Positions 25,070 to 33,879 of a stretch of 54,098 nt of DNA are shown piece after piece; within the stretch, counting starts at the first letter, position 1, and the number at the start of each line of letters is the position of its first letter. The notes under the pieces were generated by a model. It was not told where the DNA came from. It made no database searches and saw only the letters and a list, made by a program, of their open reading frames with translations. The stretch is taken from NCBI GenBank assembly GCA_015065215.1, contig SVQT01000009.1:1-54098 (forward strand), read 5' to 3'. The position numbers and the translations under genes are program-made. The stretch comes from Oscillospiraceae bacterium. GTDB lineage: Bacteria > Bacillota > Clostridia > Oscillospirales > CAG-272.

Positions 25070-26053
25070 ATGCAATTTAAAGAAAAAGGAAAACTCATAC
25101 GGGGGGTTGGCGGTCTTTACGAGATTTTGCTCGCATCCGGGGAAACGCCGCTTTCCGGCCAAAAGATCACCTGCCGCGCCAAGGGCACCTTCCGTCATGA
25201 GGGGCTCACCCCTTTGGTGGGAGATCTGGTGTCGGTCTCCTTTGACGAGGCCGCCTTGCCCAAAGACGGTCAGGGCAACCCGACTCCCTCGGCGGATGGA
25301 GGCGGTATTGTGATCGAGGAGATCCTGCCCCGTAAAAATGCGCTGATCCGCCCGCCGATGGCAAATTTAGATATGCTGTTTATCACCTTTGCCGCCGCGC
25401 ATCCCACCCCAGCGTTAGAGACGGTGGACAAACTGATTTCTATTGCCGAGTACAATCACATCCAGCCTGTGATCGTGATTGGAAAGCGGGATATGTCGCC
25501 CGCGTACGCGGAGGAATTAAAAAACATCTATACCGTTTCTGGTTTCCCTGCTTTTTCACTCTCCGCATCTTCTGGCGAGGGCGTGGCAGAGCTGCGCGCG
25601 TTTTTACAAGCGAATATGGTGGGCAAGACCGCCGCTTTCGCGGGGGCTTCGGGCGTGGGAAAGTCCACCTTGCTCAACACGCTCTTCCCCTTTTTGTCAT
25701 TGCAAACCGGTGAGATCAGCCGTCGCATTGCGCGTGGCAGACATACCACCCGCCGGGTAGAGCTGTATCCATTGGATCATTTACCAGAAGCTTATATTGC
25801 CGACACTCCCGGCTTTAGCATGTTGGATTTTGTTCGCTTTGATTTCTTTACCCGTGATGATGTCGTGAACACCATGCGAGAGTTTTTGCCTTATATAGGG
25901 GCGTGCCGCTATAAAAAATGCACCCATACACGTGAGGACGGGTGTGCCATTTTGGAAGCGGTTCGCGCGGGGACCATTCCAATCAGTCGTCACCAAAGCT
26001 ATGTCAGTATGTTCGATGCCCTGAAAAACAAGCATGAATGGAGTAAAAAATAA
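25070..26053 (+). CDS. rsgA: Ribosome biogenesis GTPase RsgA
   Basis: A circularly permuted GTPase that helps the 30S subunit mature. The 327-residue protein has an OB-fold N-terminus (about 1-95), then G4 IGKRDMSPA near residue 135, G1 GASGVGKSTLLNTL near 191, G2 RGRHTTRRVEL near 221 and G3 DTPGFSML near 242. It ends in a zinc-binding domain with CRYKKCTHTREDGC (about 279-292). Order of the G motifs (G4-G1-G2-G3) proves the permutation. Its stop overlaps the thiN start by one base. Confidence 0.96.
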   Translation: MQFKEKGKLIRGVGGLYEILLASGETPLSGQKITCRAKGTFRHEGLTPLVGDLVSVSFDEAALPKDGQGNPTPSADGGGIVIEEILPRKNALIRPPMANLDMLFITFAAAHPTPALETVDKLISIAEYNHIQPVIVIGKRDMSPAYAEELKNIYTVSGFPAFSLSASSGEGVAELRAFLQANMVGKTAAFAGASGVGKSTLLNTLFPFLSLQTGEISRRIARGRHTTRRVELYPLDHLPEAYIADTPGFSMLDFVRFDFFTRDDVVNTMREFLPYIGACRYKKCTHTREDGCAILEAVRAGTIPISRHQSYVSMFDALKNKHEWSKK

Positions 26054-26688
26054 TGCGCGCTTACATATATACCGGTGGTGTGATCGACCCTGCCTATATC
26101 ACAGAACACCCCAAAGGAGAAGATCTGGTCATTGCCGCTGACAGCGGTTGGGAGAATGCCAAAAAGCTGGGCGAGAAGCCAACTGTTTTGTTGGGGGATT
26201 TTGATTCGCTCGGCGAGCCACAGGTGCCAAACCAGGTTGAGGTCATCCGTGTGCCAAAGGAAAAGGATTTAACCGATACCCAACTGGCGGTAGATTATGC
26301 CCTGCAAAAAGGGTTTCGTGATATTGTGCTGATTGGCGGCCTTTCGGGGCGGTTGGATCATACACTATCCAATCTGGCGATTTTAGAGCATCTGGAGACG
26401 TTGCGTGTTCACGCGCTGATGACCGATGGCTTCAATCGGGTTCGGTTTATTCGCAATAACAGCACGCTGATTCCAAGGGGTGCTTATACCTATCTTTCGC
26501 TGATCGCCGCCGACCCCGTTGTCAAAGGGGTGGAGATTGATGGCGTTCGTTACCCTTTGAAAAAGGCAAAATTGACCCGAAGCAATCAATACGCCATTAG
26601 CAATGAGCTGACCGGCAACTGCGCCTTTATCGCGGTGCGAAAGGGTGGCCTGTATATCATTGAGTCCCGGGACGCGAAAGGCCTTTGA
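26053..26688 (+). CDS. thiN: Thiamine diphosphokinase
   Basis: Converts thiamine to thiamine diphosphate with ATP. The 211-residue protein has IAADSGWENAKKLGEKPTVLLGDFDSLGEP (about 27-56), with the DFDS metal/ATP motif, then EKDLTDTQLAVDYAL near 76 and GLSGRLDHTLSN near 98-109. The C-terminal thiamine-binding beta-sandwich follows. The start overlaps the rsgA stop (TAATG). It is the last gene of the long housekeeping operon. The yloS/thiN-spoVM neighbourhood is conserved in Firmicutes. Confidence 0.93.
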   Translation: MRAYIYTGGVIDPAYITEHPKGEDLVIAADSGWENAKKLGEKPTVLLGDFDSLGEPQVPNQVEVIRVPKEKDLTDTQLAVDYALQKGFRDIVLIGGLSGRLDHTLSNLAILEHLETLRVHALMTDGFNRVRFIRNNSTLIPRGAYTYLSLIAADPVVKGVEIDGVRYPLKKAKLTRSNQYAISNELTGNCAFIAVRKGGLYIIESRDAKGL

Positions 26689-26726
26689 GGCCGCTTTCAC
26701 AACATTCAAGTTAAGCTTTTTGTGGA

Positions 26727-26770
26727 CCAAAGCAAAAAAGAGTGTCGGCGGACACTCTTTTTTGCTTTGG
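26727..26770. terminator. Bidirectional terminator between thiN and spoVM
   Basis: CCAAAGCAAAAAAGAGTGTC / GACACTCTTTTTTGCTTTGG with a GGCG loop. It closes the plus-strand operon and the minus-strand spoVM transcript. Confidence 0.92.
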
Positions 26771-26801
26771 CTTAGAAGGCAGCCGATCGCTTGCGCGGGA
26801 T

Positions 26802-26885
26802 TCATGATTTTTTCTTGTCTACATGGAACAGACGCCGCAACAGTGGAGCAAGAATAGCGGGGGATTTCATCAAAACAATCTTCAT
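26802..26885 (-). CDS. spoVM: SpoVM-like sporulation peptide, 27 aa
   Basis: A very short gene with a strong AAGGAG ribosome binding site. The product MKIVLMKSPAILAPLLRRLF plus a basic tail (HVDKKKS) follows the SpoVM pattern: Met-Lys start, a Lys followed by Ser/Leu-Pro near residues 7-9, and an amphipathic helix ending in Arg-rich and hydrophobic residues. In Bacillus subtilis SpoVM is 26 aa, sits on the convex forespore membrane and recruits the coat ATPase SpoIVA. Its place next to thiN matches the B. subtilis order, where spoVM also lies just past thiN. The 57-aa gene upstream ends one base before this ATG, so they are co-transcribed. Confidence 0.82.
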   Translation of the reverse strand: MKIVLMKSPAILAPLLRRLFHVDKKKS

Positions 26886-26886
26886 A

Positions 26887-27060
26887 TCAGCTCTCCTTAT
26901 TCGTAATGTTGGATGAAAGATGGCAGGCCAAGGCATATCCTGCCGTGAGCAAAAGTCCGGTACCAAGCAGGCAAAAAACGGCTTTGGGCAGGAGTAGCGC
27001 CGCCAATGCGCCAACCCCGAAGGCGGCAAACAGCTGCTTGCCGGTAAAGTGTTTGGGCAT
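26887..27060 (-). CDS. Small membrane protein co-transcribed with spoVM, 57 aa
   Basis: Starts at ATG 27060 behind GGAGGAG and ends in TGA one base before the spoVM start. The product has a basic, soluble first part (MPKHFTGKQLF) and one or two hydrophobic helices (about 10-25 and 28-48, FAAFGVGALAALLLP and VFCLLGTGLLLTAGYALAC), then a polar end. I do not recognise the family. The tight coupling to spoVM suggests a role at the forespore membrane, which is only inference. The frame is open further upstream, but that runs against the asnB start region. Confidence 0.65.
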   Translation of the reverse strand: MPKHFTGKQLFAAFGVGALAALLLPKAVFCLLGTGLLLTAGYALACHLSSNITNKES

Positions 27061-27144
27061 CAAGATCTCCTCCTTTTTTCTTCTTGCTATTAGGATATGC
27101 ACCTGCTTCGCCATTCGCTCATAGGATGGAGTGAGGTGAGGAAT

Positions 27145-28971
27145 ATGTGTTCGATCAACGGAATGATCAATTTTAGTGAGCCGGAAAAGATCTGTGGCAC
27201 AGAGATCGCTGCTGCCGGAGAGCGGCTCTGCCACCGCGGGCCGGATGGCAGCGGCGCCTTTTTTGCGCCGGGGGTGGGATTCTATCACAACCGCTTAGCG
27301 GTGATGGATCCTGAAGGGGGGGCGCAGCCCATGCGCGCCTTTTTCGGCGGACAATGGTACACGGTGGTTTATAACGGTGAAATTTATAATGGAAAGGAGC
27401 TACGCCGGGAATTGACCGCCAAGGGTGCGACCTTCCGCACAGATTGCGATACAGAAGTGGTGCTTTGGAGCTATATTCTTTATGGTGAGGATTGCCCCAA
27501 ATATCTCAATGGCATATTTGCTTTCGCTGTCTATGATCCCGGTAAGCAGAAAGTGTTTCTTGCCAGAGACAGAATGGGAGTCAAACCGCTTTTTTATGCC
27601 CGTTTTGGGGGTAATTTCTATTTTTCCTCTGAGATAAAGGCGCTTTTCGCTCATCGTGAGATCAGACCGGAGGTGAGCAAAGAAGGGTTGTGGCAGCTCT
27701 TTTATCTAACGCCGGTGACCCTGCCGGGCAGTGGTGTTTTTAAGCATATTTTTGAGGTTTTGCCCGGCAATGCCGCCCGTGTAACCAGAAACGGCTATGA
27801 GGAATGGCCCTATTGGAGATTGCAAGCTGGTCTTTGCCAAGACGACCGACCGACTGCCGCCCAGCGGGTGCGGGAACTGCTTGTAGATGCGGTAAAGCGA
27901 CAGCTTTCCAGTGATGTACCGTTGGCGGTTCTGCTTTCCGGCGGCTTGGATTCCTCTGCGATCAGCGCCGTGGCGGCGGCACATTTAAAAGAGCAGGGCA
28001 GAACGCTTTCCACCTATTCGTTTGAGCATGAAGGGAACAAAGAAAATTTTCAGTCTACCCTTTTTCAACCGCAAGGCGATGACGCTTATGCCACCGAGCT
28101 TGCCGCAACGCTTGGTACAGACCACAGGGTATTGACCGCCCCCGCCGCATTGGTGGCAGAGCGCCTGATCGATGCCACTCACGCAAGAGACCTGCCCGGG
28201 CAAGCGGACATTGACTCCTCCTTGCTCTATTTTTGTAATAAAATCAAGGAGCGGCATACGGTCATTCTTTCGGGGGAATGCGCGGATGAGATTTTTGGCG
28301 GGTACCCTTGGTTTTATCGCCCGGAGATGTTAGAGCGGGATTTCTTTCCCTGGCTGCACGATCCCCACACACGTATTGGCTTGTTTGACGAAACGCTGAC
28401 CCGCCCGCAGGAGGGCTTGCGCTATTTGCGTGAGGTTTGTCGCCAAAGTGTGCAAGATTGCCCTGTGCTTGAGGGGGAGGGGGTTGCTGACCGCACCGCG
28501 CGGATTGCGACCTGGCTATCTACCAAATATTTTATGGCCAATTTGCTCTCACGCAAGGATCGCATGAGTATGTACAGCTCGGTAGAGGTCCGGGTACCTT
28601 TTGCCGATCACCGCATCCTGGAGTATGTTTTTAACCTACCGTGGTCCATTAAGTACGAAAACGGTATTGAAAAAGCCTTGTTGCGCCGTGCGATGGCAGG
28701 CTATCTGCCCGACCGTGTGCTTTGGCGAAAGAAGAGCCCTTATCCCAAGAGTCACAATCCGCTATATGAAACATTGGTGCGCGGCATGCTAAAGGAGCGC
28801 TTAGAAAGAGGAGGCTTTCTTTCCACCTATTTGGACCGTCGCAAGCTGAAAGCGCTGTTGGAGGGGGAAAATGACACTTGGTTTGGGCAGCTAATGGCGC
28901 GCCCCCAACTAATCGCCTGGCTTTTGCAATTAGATGAGTGGTTTGATTTTTATCAGGTGAAATTGGTCTAA
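27145..28971 (+). CDS. asnB: Asparagine synthase, glutamine-hydrolysing
   Basis: Makes asparagine from aspartate with glutamine and ATP. The 608-residue protein opens MCSINGMINF, where Cys2 is the glutaminase nucleophile exposed after Met removal. The N-terminal Ntn domain (about 1-190) includes CHRGPDGSGAFF and YNGEIYNGKELR. The synthetase domain has the PP-loop LLSGGLDSSAIS near residue 263 and SGECADEIFGGYPWFY near 375-390. Start chosen at ATG 27145, behind GTGAGGTGAGGA, because Cys must follow Met directly. It makes free Asn, separate from the tRNA-dependent route encoded by aspS-gatCAB in this window. No clear promoter is seen between it and the divergent gene. Confidence 0.95.
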   Translation: MCSINGMINFSEPEKICGTEIAAAGERLCHRGPDGSGAFFAPGVGFYHNRLAVMDPEGGAQPMRAFFGGQWYTVVYNGEIYNGKELRRELTAKGATFRTDCDTEVVLWSYILYGEDCPKYLNGIFAFAVYDPGKQKVFLARDRMGVKPLFYARFGGNFYFSSEIKALFAHREIRPEVSKEGLWQLFYLTPVTLPGSGVFKHIFEVLPGNAARVTRNGYEEWPYWRLQAGLCQDDRPTAAQRVRELLVDAVKRQLSSDVPLAVLLSGGLDSSAISAVAAAHLKEQGRTLSTYSFEHEGNKENFQSTLFQPQGDDAYATELAATLGTDHRVLTAPAALVAERLIDATHARDLPGQADIDSSLLYFCNKIKERHTVILSGECADEIFGGYPWFYRPEMLERDFFPWLHDPHTRIGLFDETLTRPQEGLRYLREVCRQSVQDCPVLEGEGVADRTARIATWLSTKYFMANLLSRKDRMSMYSSVEVRVPFADHRILEYVFNLPWSIKYENGIEKALLRRAMAGYLPDRVLWRKKSPYPKSHNPLYETLVRGMLKERLERGGFLSTYLDRRKLKALLEGENDTWFGQLMARPQLIAWLLQLDEWFDFYQVKLV

Positions 28972-28975
28972 GCCC

Positions 28976-29005
28976 TTGACTTTTTCCCTCTTTGTGTTTT
29001 ATACT
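28976..29005 (+). promoter_or_regulatory. Sigma-A promoter of the glycerophosphodiesterase gene
   Basis: TTGACT (28976-28981), 18-base spacer, TATACT (29000-29005), 50 bases before the start codon. Confidence 0.8.
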
Positions 29006-29054
29006 GTTGCTAATGGCAATTATGCCGTATATAATCAAAAAGGGAGAGTTAAAA

Positions 29055-29891
29055 ATGGAGACTAAAGTAACGCTTGCGGGCCATAGAGGATGGCGTGCCA
29101 AATATCCGGAAAATACCATGCGGGGATTTCGCGAGGTGTTAAAAATTGATATTGATGCCATCGAAATGGACGCGCATATGACCAAGGACTATCATATTGT
29201 GGTGTGCCACGACGCCGATCTTTCCCGTACCACCGATAAAAGCGGCAAGATTTATCGCTTAACGCTGGACGAGGTGCGCCAAGCGGATGCCGGCATTAAA
29301 TTTGGCGAGGAATTTAAAGGCGAAAAGGTCCCTACGATGCAAGAGTTTTTGGAGCTGATGGCAACAAGACCTGACATCAAGCTTTTGCTGGAGTTGAAGG
29401 ACTACCCGGAGGAGTTGGGTGATTTTGCCTATGCTTCCGCTGAGCTGACGCTCTCGCTTTGCCGTCAATATGGCATTTTCGGCAAGGACCGCCTGACGGT
29501 TATCACCTTCTCCACCGCTCTTTGCGCTTGGTTGCGCACCCGGTATACCAAAGAGGATTTCTCGATCCACGGCTTCTATCCGAAGAGCATTATGAAGGGC
29601 TCGGATAAGGATGATCCCTACAAATACTACGATGAGGTCTGTATTTTCAACCGTGGCGGCAAGACCCCCGAGGGCTTTCCGATCAAGGTGGAGCATCCCG
29701 TTGCCGATAAGGCAAGATTTACCGAGTTCGCGTTGATGGGCATTAAACCCTGCGTACACTATGGCATGAACACCGATGAGGAAGTTTATCGCCTGTCACT
29801 GGAAAACGGAGCCATTGGCTTTACCTGTGATCACCCCGACATTTGCGGTGCTTACCTGGATAAGTACGGTGCCCGCAAATTGAAGAAATAA
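29055..29891 (+). CDS. Glycerophosphodiester phosphodiesterase family protein
   Basis: Hydrolyses glycerophosphodiesters, such as deacylated phospholipids, to glycerol-3-phosphate and an alcohol. The 278-residue TIM barrel has the N-terminal metal/catalytic motif GHRGWRAKYPENT (residues 9-21), then AIEMDAHMTKDYHIVVCHDADLSRTTDKSG near 35-64, which holds the second catalytic His (VCHD). LLLELKD near 110 is the middle Glu/Lys pair. No signal peptide, so it is cytosolic. Start at ATG 29055 behind AGGGAGAG. A repeat element with a terminator-like hairpin follows the stop. Confidence 0.88.
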   Translation: METKVTLAGHRGWRAKYPENTMRGFREVLKIDIDAIEMDAHMTKDYHIVVCHDADLSRTTDKSGKIYRLTLDEVRQADAGIKFGEEFKGEKVPTMQEFLELMATRPDIKLLLELKDYPEELGDFAYASAELTLSLCRQYGIFGKDRLTVITFSTALCAWLRTRYTKEDFSIHGFYPKSIMKGSDKDDPYKYYDEVCIFNRGGKTPEGFPIKVEHPVADKARFTEFALMGIKPCVHYGMNTDEEVYRLSLENGAIGFTCDHPDICGAYLDKYGARKLKK

Positions 29892-29892
29892 T

Positions 29893-30110
29893 CCGAAAAA
29901 GCTGTTGCGCGTCGCGCGGAGCGAAATATACAAAACAGAAAATAAACAACCGCTTTCGCTATCAAAAAGGATAGTGAAGGCGGTTTTTTCGGTAGAGATC
30001 TTTGCGAATTTCAATATGTGCTTGTTTCGTCGCGGCACCGGCCTTTCGGCGTAGCTTTATGTGCCAACGAAAAGCAAATTACCGCGTTTGCGTCTCGCGG
30101 CGACGCCCCT
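29893..30110 (+). repeat. Nested palindromic intergenic repeat, copy C
   Basis: Diverged third copy of the element seen at 46881 and 48744. The shared core is the hairpin CCGCTTTCGCTATC / GATAGTGAAGGCGG (29950-29983) followed by T-run and CGGTAGA, then CGAATTTCA. Outer arms (GCGCGGAGCGAAA and TTTCGTCGCGGC) pair, but with different bases from the other copies, so pairing is kept while sequence changes. A second hairpin (GCTTGTTTCGT / ACGAAAAGC) follows. It is the only content of the 283-base gap before the P-type ATPase gene, apart from a possible promoter. Confidence 0.65.
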
Positions 30111-30174
30111 TTAGTCTTTTTTGCGCCACTATCGCATAGGATAAAAGGAATTTGGCGAAAGCGAGGTTCCCAAA

Positions 30175-32820
30175 ATGACAGAAGAAGAAAGAAAAGCTTA
30201 TCAAGGGCTAAGCGAGAGCGAGGTGGAGGCGTCACGACGCGCTCATGGCAAAAACACCTTGAGACGGGCAGGGAAAAAGAGCTTTTGGCGGGTCTTTTTC
30301 TCCAATTTGGGGGATCCTGTCATCAAAGTCTTATTGGTGGCGTTAGGGTTGCATCTGCTATTGCTTTTTTACAACCGGGACTGGTTAGAGACAGTAGGAA
30401 TCGCCGTTTCGGTTTTTTTGGCGACTTTTATTTCCACCATGTCAGAGTACGGCAGCGAGACAGCCTTTCAGCGGCTGAATGATGCCTGCGGCACAGATCG
30501 TTGCCGTGTGCGCCGTGCGGGGGCCACTGTGGAAATTGATGTGGCGGATGTGGTGGTCGGAGACATCGTTTTACTCGGTGCCGGAGAAAAAATCCCCGCG
30601 GACGGGGTGCTTTTGGGCGGACATTTGACAGTGGATCAATCTCCTTTAACAGGAGAGAGCAGAGAGGCGGAAAAGCATCCTTACCGTCGAGGGGAAAAGA
30701 TAGAGCCTCACGCTTCGGGAGCGGTATTTTCAGGCTGTACCATTCTGTCCGGTGAGGGAGAAATGCGGGTAAGCGCTGTTGGCGACGCTACTTTCCTCGG
30801 CGGCATTTCAGGGGAATTGCAAACCCAGACCAGAGAAAGCCCGCTCAAATTGCGTCTTTCAAAATTGGCAAAGCAGATCAGCGTTGCCGGCTACGTGGCG
30901 GCGGTGATTTGCGCGCTGACATTCCTTTTTCACCGCTTGGTGCTGGATGCCGGTTTTTTGCCTGCTGAGATGCTGGCGCGTTTGCGGGATTTGCCCTATA
31001 TGGCAAATGTATTGCTTCACGCCTTAACCCTCGCGCTCACGGTAGTGGTGGTAGCGGTGCCTGAGGGGCTGCCAATGATGATCGCTGTGGTGCTGTCTGC
31101 CAATATTCGCCGCATGGTCAAGGATCATGTATTGGTCCGTAAACCTGCCGGCCCCGAGGCGGCGGGCAGTATGAATATCCTGTTCACCGACAAGACCGGT
31201 ACGCTCACTGCCGGTAAATTGAGCCTTTCGTCTATTCTGACCGCTAACGGGGATCACCGAGACGTGGGCATGCTGCGACGTAAGGCGCCACAGCTTTGTG
31301 ATCTTCTTTGCCTTTCTGCCCATGCCAATTCCGGCGCGGTAAGAGGAGAGCGAGAGGGGAAGGCGGCGGCATTGGGGGGCAACGCCACAGATCGCGCGTT
31401 GCTTTCCGCTTTCCTTGCTTTTCCCGCGCCAAAAATCGCCATTTCAGAAAAGCTCCCCTTTGACAGCAGTCGCAAATTTGCCGCCGTGCGTCTTGCCAAT
31501 GGGCAGGTTTTGGTAACCGGCGCGCCCGAACGGCTGGCACCGTATTTGCGTACCGCATGGCAGGAGGATGGCAGTAAAGTCTCGTTTATTGCCGCCCCCT
31601 TTCTTGCCCGTGTGCGCACACATATGAGCCGTGGGGAGCGGGTGGTCTTGCTTTGCGAAGGTGACCGTATCCCTCAAAACGGGCATGATTTCAACCTTTG
31701 TCTGTTGGCGGCGGTCGCTTTTGCCGATCCTTTGCGCCCCGAGGCAAAAGAAGCGGTGCGCAATCTGCGGGACGCGGGTGTGCAGGTGGTCATGATGACC
31801 GGTGATGGCAAAGAAACGGCCGCCCATATCGCTACAGCTTGCGGCATCCTTGGCAGAAAGGGTGTTGTGCTGGAGGGGGAGGAGCTGGCGAAAATGTCAG
31901 ATGAAGAGCTGAGCGCGTTGCTTCCCCGATTGGCGGTGATCTCCCGTGCCTTACCAGGGGATAAGAGCCGCCTGATTCGCTTATCCGAGGCGGCAGGCCT
32001 GGTGGTGGGCATGACAGGAGATGGGATCAATGATGCTCCGGCGCTGAAAATGGCAGATGTCGGGTTTGCCATGGGGAGCGGCACCCAAGTGGCAAAAGAG
32101 GCGGGGGATGTGGTGATTCTGGATGACAATCTTTCCTCTGTTTGTAAAGCGGTATTGTATGGACGCACGATCTTTAAAAGCATCCGAAAATTTATCACCT
32201 TGCAGCTGATTATGAATTTTTGCGCGGTGGGCATTTCGATTATCGGCCCCTTTATCGGCTTTGACGCACCGGTGACAGTGGTGCAGATGCTTTGGATCAA
32301 TATGATTATGGATACCTTGGGCGGCCTGGCCTTTGCGGGAGAAGCGCCAATGCCTTATTATATGAAGGAAGCCCCCAAAAAACGGGAGGAACCGATATTA
32401 ACAAGGGCATTGGCAGGCAGGATTGCCGTTTTGAGCGCCTTTACCGTGGGCCTTTCGGTTTTCTTTCTCACCTCACCGTGGGTGCGGTCTTTCTATCGGG
32501 CCAGTGAGGACCGGTTGCCATTGCTTACCGCCTTCTTTGCCTTTTTCATTTTCGCCGGTGTGTTGAATTGCTTCAACGCCCGCACTGATCGGGTGCGGAT
32601 GCTTGCGGGCATCGGTAAAAACGCGGCCTTCCTTTTGATTATGGCGCTGGTGGCGGTGGCCCAGATCCTGTTTGTCTATCTGGGCGGCAGTGTGCTTCGC
32701 ACCGTGCCGTTATTGCCGGGTGAGCTGTTCTTCACACTGGGGCTGGCGGCATTGACTTTGCCTTTTGGCTTTATTCATCTCGTCGCCCGCCGTCTTTGGG
32801 GAAAGGGAAGCCTATACTAA
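30175..32820 (+). CDS. Calcium-type cation-transporting P-type ATPase
   Basis: Pumps cations, probably Ca2+, across the membrane using ATP. The 881-residue protein has the N-terminal actuator part (LTGESREAEKHP near residue 158, the TGES-type motif), the transmembrane motif VPEGLPMMIAVVLSANIRRM near 295, typical of calcium ATPases, the phosphorylation site FTDKTGTLTAGK near 336, and TGDGINDAPALK near 617. Ten membrane helices are plausible. It is shorter at the N-terminus than some family members. The ribosome binding site is weak (GAGG, 10 bases upstream). It stands alone, closed by a strong terminator. Confidence 0.93.
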   Translation: MTEEERKAYQGLSESEVEASRRAHGKNTLRRAGKKSFWRVFFSNLGDPVIKVLLVALGLHLLLLFYNRDWLETVGIAVSVFLATFISTMSEYGSETAFQRLNDACGTDRCRVRRAGATVEIDVADVVVGDIVLLGAGEKIPADGVLLGGHLTVDQSPLTGESREAEKHPYRRGEKIEPHASGAVFSGCTILSGEGEMRVSAVGDATFLGGISGELQTQTRESPLKLRLSKLAKQISVAGYVAAVICALTFLFHRLVLDAGFLPAEMLARLRDLPYMANVLLHALTLALTVVVVAVPEGLPMMIAVVLSANIRRMVKDHVLVRKPAGPEAAGSMNILFTDKTGTLTAGKLSLSSILTANGDHRDVGMLRRKAPQLCDLLCLSAHANSGAVRGEREGKAAALGGNATDRALLSAFLAFPAPKIAISEKLPFDSSRKFAAVRLANGQVLVTGAPERLAPYLRTAWQEDGSKVSFIAAPFLARVRTHMSRGERVVLLCEGDRIPQNGHDFNLCLLAAVAFADPLRPEAKEAVRNLRDAGVQVVMMTGDGKETAAHIATACGILGRKGVVLEGEELAKMSDEELSALLPRLAVISRALPGDKSRLIRLSEAAGLVVGMTGDGINDAPALKMADVGFAMGSGTQVAKEAGDVVILDDNLSSVCKAVLYGRTIFKSIRKFITLQLIMNFCAVGISIIGPFIGFDAPVTVVQMLWINMIMDTLGGLAFAGEAPMPYYMKEAPKKREEPILTRALAGRIAVLSAFTVGLSVFFLTSPWVRSFYRASEDRLPLLTAFFAFFIFAGVLNCFNARTDRVRMLAGIGKNAAFLLIMALVAVAQILFVYLGGSVLRTVPLLPGELFFTLGLAALTLPFGFIHLVARRLWGKGSLY

Positions 32821-32821
32821 A

Positions 32822-32862
32822 AAAACGGGGGTTGAAAACGAAACGTTTTCAACCCCCGTTTT
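32822..32862. terminator. Bidirectional terminator
   Basis: AAAACGGGGGTTGAAAACG / CGTTTTCAACCCCCGTTTT with an AAA loop, between the P-type ATPase and the converging MBL-fold gene. Confidence 0.92.
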
Positions 32863-32873
32863 GTCGGTTTTGT

Positions 32874-33734
32874 CTACAGCGTCATTTCTACGGTGCCGTC
32901 AAAGGAGCGGTAGATCCGCTCCGCATTTTGCTCGGCCCATACATTGTCGGCGGCGTGTGCCTTTCCCTCATATGCGGTGTGCATCGCGCGGTCGCCCGCG
33001 ATGCAGGTGGGCTCCAGCAGGATTTTGGCATCCACCTCTTTATAAAAGGCCATAAGGCCGGTATCGCAAAGAGCGTGATGCGGCATTTGCAAAATATCGC
33101 ATTTCAGCCGCTTGCGATAAAGCCAGGTTACGACCTGTAAATTGCGGGAATTGGCATCGCCGGTAAACATGACCTTTTTATTTTTACCCTGTACCGTAAA
33201 GATCAGCGAGCAGACGTTGCAGTTGCCGATATGGTTGATGATGCGGCAGTCATAAGGATAATAAAGGAAATGAAATTCCATACCGTCAATCGTTATTTTT
33301 TCATCTAATTCGGGCTGATGATGGGCGGCACCGCAAAGGGCACTAAGCTCTGTTAGCCGCAGATTGGCGGCAATATTGGAGCGGTTGCCGTTTTTTTCTA
33401 CAAATTCTTCAGGGAAACGGTAGAGCAATGTCTTGATGGTTACCCGGTCTGACAGTGCCGGTGTTTGGCAGATTCTGGTCAACACTCCGTCGTGATCGGT
33501 GTGAGGATGGGTAATGATCCAAAGCGCCACCTCCGGTTTGTTGCCGTTTGCCGCGTTTTCCAACAGGGCAAGAAAATCCTCCGCGTCAGAGGGCGTGCCG
33601 CCGTCAATGACAATCAATTTGCCGTTTTCGGTTACTAAAATATATCCCATGCCGGCGGCGTGCCAGCCGACATCGTTGTTAAAAGCGCCGTCGTAAAGAG
33701 ATTCCTTGGTGCGGTATTGTATCAGCTTTTCCAT
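32874..33734 (-). CDS. MBL-fold metallohydrolase
   Basis: A 286-residue metallo-beta-lactamase-fold hydrolase. The metal motif ITHPHTDHDG lies at about residues 74-83 (HxHxDH), the middle ligand in VMFTGDANSRN near 194, and the late His in QMPHHALCDTG near 221. This layout, including the N-terminal YILVTENGKLIVIDGGTPSDAEDFL, resembles ComEC/Rec2-like and hydroxyacylglutathione-hydrolase-like MBL proteins; the substrate is unknown. It lacks the membrane helices of ComEC and has no signal peptide. Start chosen at ATG 33734 behind AAAGGAG. It has its own promoter. Confidence 0.85.
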   Translation of the reverse strand: MEKLIQYRTKESLYDGAFNNDVGWHAAGMGYILVTENGKLIVIDGGTPSDAEDFLALLENAANGNKPEVALWIITHPHTDHDGVLTRICQTPALSDRVTIKTLLYRFPEEFVEKNGNRSNIAANLRLTELSALCGAAHHQPELDEKITIDGMEFHFLYYPYDCRIINHIGNCNVCSLIFTVQGKNKKVMFTGDANSRNLQVVTWLYRKRLKCDILQMPHHALCDTGLMAFYKEVDAKILLEPTCIAGDRAMHTAYEGKAHAADNVWAEQNAERIYRSFDGTVEMTL

Positions 33735-33778
33735 AAAAAACTCCTTTCTGTGGCTACTGTGCCACTTGCTCTGCGATA

Positions 33779-33808
33779 ATGATACAATATTTTGCCGCGG
33801 TTTGTCAA
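33779..33808 (-). promoter_or_regulatory. Sigma-A promoter of the MBL-fold gene
   Basis: Minus strand TTGACA (33803-33808), 18-base spacer, TATCAT (33779-33784). Confidence 0.75.
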
Positions 33809-33879
33809 TAGTGAACTTGCCAAAAGAAAAAATGAGAAAGCGGGAGAAAAAGGCCACGGCGGACGAGAAAAAAAGACAT

